DNA from: a virus
Virus record (IMG/VR): IMGVR_UViG_3300047287_000438
Location: 1 to 28,827 of that record
Length of the DNA stretch: 28,827 nucleotides
Reading direction: 5' to 3' (one strand)
Position 1 is the stretch's first letter. The number at the start of each line of letters is the position of its first letter. A program made the translations under genes and the position numbers. Below the pieces are notes generated by a model. It saw only the letters and a program-made list of their open reading frames with translations, ran no database searches and was not told where the DNA came from. This document shows, in pieces, positions 27,165 through 28,827 of this stretch.

Positions 27165-28019
27165 TCAGATCGAGGGCATGGTGTAACTGCCGGTGGTGCC
27201 GGCGTAGTGGCGCCAGCACATCTCAGCGGAGTTGCCAGCCCAGCTGGCGACTTGAGTTACGGGGATTCCCCGCTCCAGCGCCACCGAGATGTTGGTGTGG
27301 CGCAGGTCATAGGGCCGGTAACGAGCGGGTATCAGGCCGCGGTCGTACATCCGCTGCATAGTGCGGCGAAATGCTGTCATGTACCCCACCCGAGACCACG
27401 GCAGGACTTGGGGCTCGTTATGCAGTTTTCGCAAGGTATGCAGAATCTGCATAGCGGGTCCGTTGCAGGGCACCCACCGCTCACGGCCGGTCTTGGTGCG
27501 ATTGCGAACCCCATGGGTGAGGGTGAGGTTGCGGGCAATGCGGATCCGCTTGTTGTCCCAGTCCACGTCGTCCCAGGTCAGGCCAAAGCCCTCGGCGGGA
27601 CGCAAACCGGTCTGCAGATGCAACGCCGCAATCAGATCCCAACGGGCCCCTTGAGTTGCGCTTTCGCGCAGCCATTCCAGCATCACCGGCACTTTGTCCA
27701 CCGCAATGACGCGGGGCTCGGGAAGCTGGTCTTTCTTCGGTAGTTGAAAGCTGGCCAGGGGATTGCGGGGGATGAGGGCCACGTCTTCCGTGGCGGCCCA
27801 CCGCAGCGCTGACTTCAGGTACTGAGCCACGCGTGTGGCTGCCTTGTGGGGCTGCTGCTCCAAGAGCCAGTACATGGCCAGGCGGGTGTCAGAGAGCGAC
27901 TGGTGGGGGCAGCGAGCGAGCCACAACCCCACCTGCACGTAGTCATGCGCCATGGTCGTTGGCGACAGGACAAAGGACTTTTCTCTGGCAAAAGCGTTCC
28001 ATACGTCAAGGAGTTCCAT
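27165..28019 (-). CDS. phage tyrosine integrase
   Basis: The 284-residue recombinase joins phage and host DNA at attachment sites. The N-terminal 100 residues are a SAM-like core-binding domain (ATRVAQYLKSALRWAATEDV, NPLASFQLP). The catalytic domain has Arg140 in TGLRPAE, Lys176 in TKTGRE, box II YDLRHT with Arg240, and the nucleophile Tyr272 in WRHYAG. The usual His of HxxR is Tyr237, and the usual second His position (WAGNS) is Asn263; such variants are known in some integrase groups. It is slightly short but complete. It overlaps the preceding gene by 14 nt. No attachment site could be defined in the window. Confidence 0.92.
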   Translation of the reverse strand: MELLDVWNAFAREKSFVLSPTTMAHDYVQVGLWLARCPHQSLSDTRLAMYWLLEQQPHKAATRVAQYLKSALRWAATEDVALIPRNPLASFQLPKKDQLPEPRVIAVDKVPVMLEWLRESATQGARWDLIAALHLQTGLRPAEGFGLTWDDVDWDNKRIRIARNLTLTHGVRNRTKTGRERWVPCNGPAMQILHTLRKLHNEPQVLPWSRVGYMTAFRRTMQRMYDRGLIPARYRPYDLRHTNISVALERGIPVTQVASWAGNSAEMCWRHYAGTTGSYTMPSI

Positions 28020-28257
28020 GGGCTAGCTGATTACGGATAGAGGTAAGTGCGTCCCTGACCCACAATGCACGCGTGCAGTTCACCAGCCGATTTTGTTCGG
28101 CATCAGCACCGTCCTCAAAGGAACAGCTGCTTAACAAATGCACGTACTGCGAGATGTCGCTGGTGATGTCTAGGCACTCCAGGGCGAGTGCGTTCAGCGT
28201 CTCAGACGTGCCGCTAATTGGGGGGTGCAAAGTAGATACATGCTCTAAGGGCCGCAC
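28006..28257 (-). CDS. 83-residue protein before the integrase
   Basis: The frame starts at GTG 28257 and overlaps the integrase start by 14 nt. The product begins MRPLEHVSTLHPPISGTSET and is mostly helical, with ALALECLDITSDISQYVHLL and ALWVRDALTSIRNQLAHGTP. The start is uncertain because a sigma-70-like promoter lies only a few bases upstream. The family is not recognised. Linkage to integrase might suggest an excision or immunity partner, but that is only a guess from position. Confidence 0.55.
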   Translation of the reverse strand: MRPLEHVSTLHPPISGTSETLNALALECLDITSDISQYVHLLSSCSFEDGADAEQNRLVNCTRALWVRDALTSIRNQLAHGTP

Positions 28258-28261
28258 AGAC

Positions 28262-28288
28262 TTTATAGTACCATTACTTAAGGGTCAA
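28262..28288 (-). promoter_or_regulatory. sigma-70-like promoter for the integrase operon
   Basis: On the minus strand TTGACC (28288-28283) and TATAAA (28267-28262) are separated by 15 bp, slightly short for a host promoter. It is a different class of site from the late element and lies before the integrase pair. The start of transcription would fall near 28255, leaving almost no leader. Confidence 0.5.
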
Positions 28289-28300
28289 GCGGTTTCCACC

Positions 28301-28316
28301 GAGTCTCTTAAGACTC
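28301..28316. repeat. small palindrome GAGTCT-CTTA-AGACTC
   Basis: The 6-bp arms are perfect with a 4-nt loop. The palindrome overlaps the stop codon of the gene at 28308 and sits 12 nt upstream of the -35 box of the integrase promoter. It could be an operator; it has no T-run, so it is a poor terminator. Confidence 0.45.
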
Positions 28317-28571
28317 TTGCTCGCCGTAGTAGCCGTAGCGCTGGGCAGCCCGCCTCCGCGAGTCATGCCGCGTATTTGCCCTAAGGCGCCGCTTACCGCT
28401 CCTGACCTCACGCGCAAAATCAAGGAACGCGGCTGCACGAGAAATTTCTCCGGCAGTGGCAAATGAGACAGCTGCTCTCAGCTTGGCCATAGCCGCCTGC
28501 CGGAGCTGGGCCGCCTCGTCCACACCTACACCAATAAGTAACGCAAGTCTACTGATTCTCAGAGGCTGCAT
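28308..28571 (-). CDS. 87-residue basic helical protein
   Basis: The start is ATG at 28571, overlapping the end of the DUF3310 gene by 23 nt. The product begins MQPLRISRLALLIGVGVDEA and has a helical middle (AAQLRQAAMAKLRAAVSF, AGEISRAAAFLDFAREV), then a strongly basic C-terminus (GKRRLRANTRHDSRRRAAQR). The basic tail suggests nucleic-acid contact, but no fold is recognised. It ends at a palindrome before the integrase promoter. Confidence 0.58.
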   Translation of the reverse strand: MQPLRISRLALLIGVGVDEAAQLRQAAMAKLRAAVSFATAGEISRAAAFLDFAREVRSGKRRLRANTRHDSRRRAAQRYGYYGEQES

Positions 28572-28773
28572 CAATCAACCAGCCCAGATAGACGCGGGCT
28601 TTTTTGAGATCCTCAACCCCGTTCTTGTGCTGCCAGCGAAACACGTACTTAAGTACGTTTCCTGAGCAGTAGTCACAAAAGCCGTCCTTTCCAAGGGCGG
28701 AACGGATAGCGTCGATACATTCGACATTCCCTTGTTGGTAGTGGGAAGGGCTAGTTGGGTCGTTGGTGCTCAT
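28549..28773 (-). CDS. DUF3310 protein (phage nucleotide-kinase-like family)
   Basis: The protein has 74 residues and matches the DUF3310 pattern closely: SHYQQG (His11-Tyr12), ECIDAI at 18-23, FCDYCSGNVLKYVFRW at 32-47, then KNGVEDLKKARVYL. This family is common in phages and often labelled nucleotide kinase; the biochemical role is not well proven. The length is normal for a single-domain member. It starts at ATG 28773, overlapping the stop of an upstream gene (ATGA), so it lies in a leftward early or replication operon. Confidence 0.88.
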   Translation of the reverse strand: MSTNDPTSPSHYQQGNVECIDAIRSALGKDGFCDYCSGNVLKYVFRWQHKNGVEDLKKARVYLGWLIDAASENQ

Positions 28774-28827
28774 TTCGCTTGCCCCCAGGATTTAGCCACT
28801 GAGCCCTCACCGATCATGTCCACGCTA
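28770..28827 (-). CDS. C-terminal end of a further leftward gene (partial)
   Basis: On the minus strand an open frame enters from the right edge and ends with TGA at 28772-28770, overlapping the DUF3310 ATG (ATGA). The visible end reads SVDMIGEGSVAKSWGQAK. This short piece cannot be assigned, but the overlap pattern matches the rest of the operon. Confidence 0.5.
   Translation of the reverse strand, partial: SVDMIGEGSVAKSWGQAK

Noticed and set aside
27129-27743. 204-residue plus-strand frame over the integrase
   Set aside because: The integrase on the minus strand has clear catalytic motifs; this frame has none.
1-28827. tRNA genes, CRISPR arrays, insertion sequences and attachment-site repeats
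   Set aside because: None was seen by eye. An att core cannot be defined without both ends of the prophage or the host site.

Overview
The window looks like part of a temperate siphophage or prophage of a cyanobacterium, probably a picocyanobacterium of the Synechococcus/Cyanobium type. That assignment is inference. It rests on a group-2-like primary sigma factor of cyanobacterial style, small late proteins of a kind I associate with cyanobacterial phages, high GC with weak Shine-Dalgarno use, and no photosynthesis or housekeeping genes. A tyrosine integrase argues for a temperate life style. No tRNA, rRNA, CRISPR array or insertion sequence was seen.

Layout. Positions 66-6282, rightward, hold the packaging and head genes: large terminase, a small ORF, DUF4055-like portal, a cysteine-rich small protein, MuF/gp7-like minor head protein, scaffold and major capsid, closed by a strong terminator. 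Positions 6332-9309 hold connector and neck genes with strand switches: a small HTH gene on minus, a head-completion protein on plus, a short sigma-70-like protein on plus, the tail tube on plus, and two neck/tail-completion-like genes on minus. Positions 9360-20000 hold the tape measure, tail tip and fibre-like genes and are visibly less GC-rich. Positions 20086-23241 hold a tail-chaperone pair with a lambda-type -1 frameshift site (GGGAAAG), followed by small structural genes and an adhesin. Positions 23288-25164 hold lysis genes: micro-membrane proteins and an endolysin with a GH24 lysozyme domain plus a C39-like domain. From 25181 to the right end most genes run leftward: a small gene, a full-length sigma factor behind three micro-ORFs, the integrase, a DUF3310 gene and the tail of one more gene.

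The most interesting signal is a short element, GG[A/C]AA[C/T][C/T]T[A/C]G[G/C]. I found 13 good copies, and nearly all lie in intergenic gaps 12-26 nt before start codons. It marks nearly every structural or lysis transcription unit with a real gap, on whichever strand the gene lies. It was not seen before the integrase, sigma-368 or DUF3310 genes. No partner -35 box is obvious. The phage also encodes, inside the late region, a sigma-like protein with region 2 and a region-3-like helix but no region 4. Together these suggest a dedicated late-transcription system, analogous in logic to T4 gp55 (a region-4-less sigma that reads a -10-only promoter). The link between element and protein is inference.
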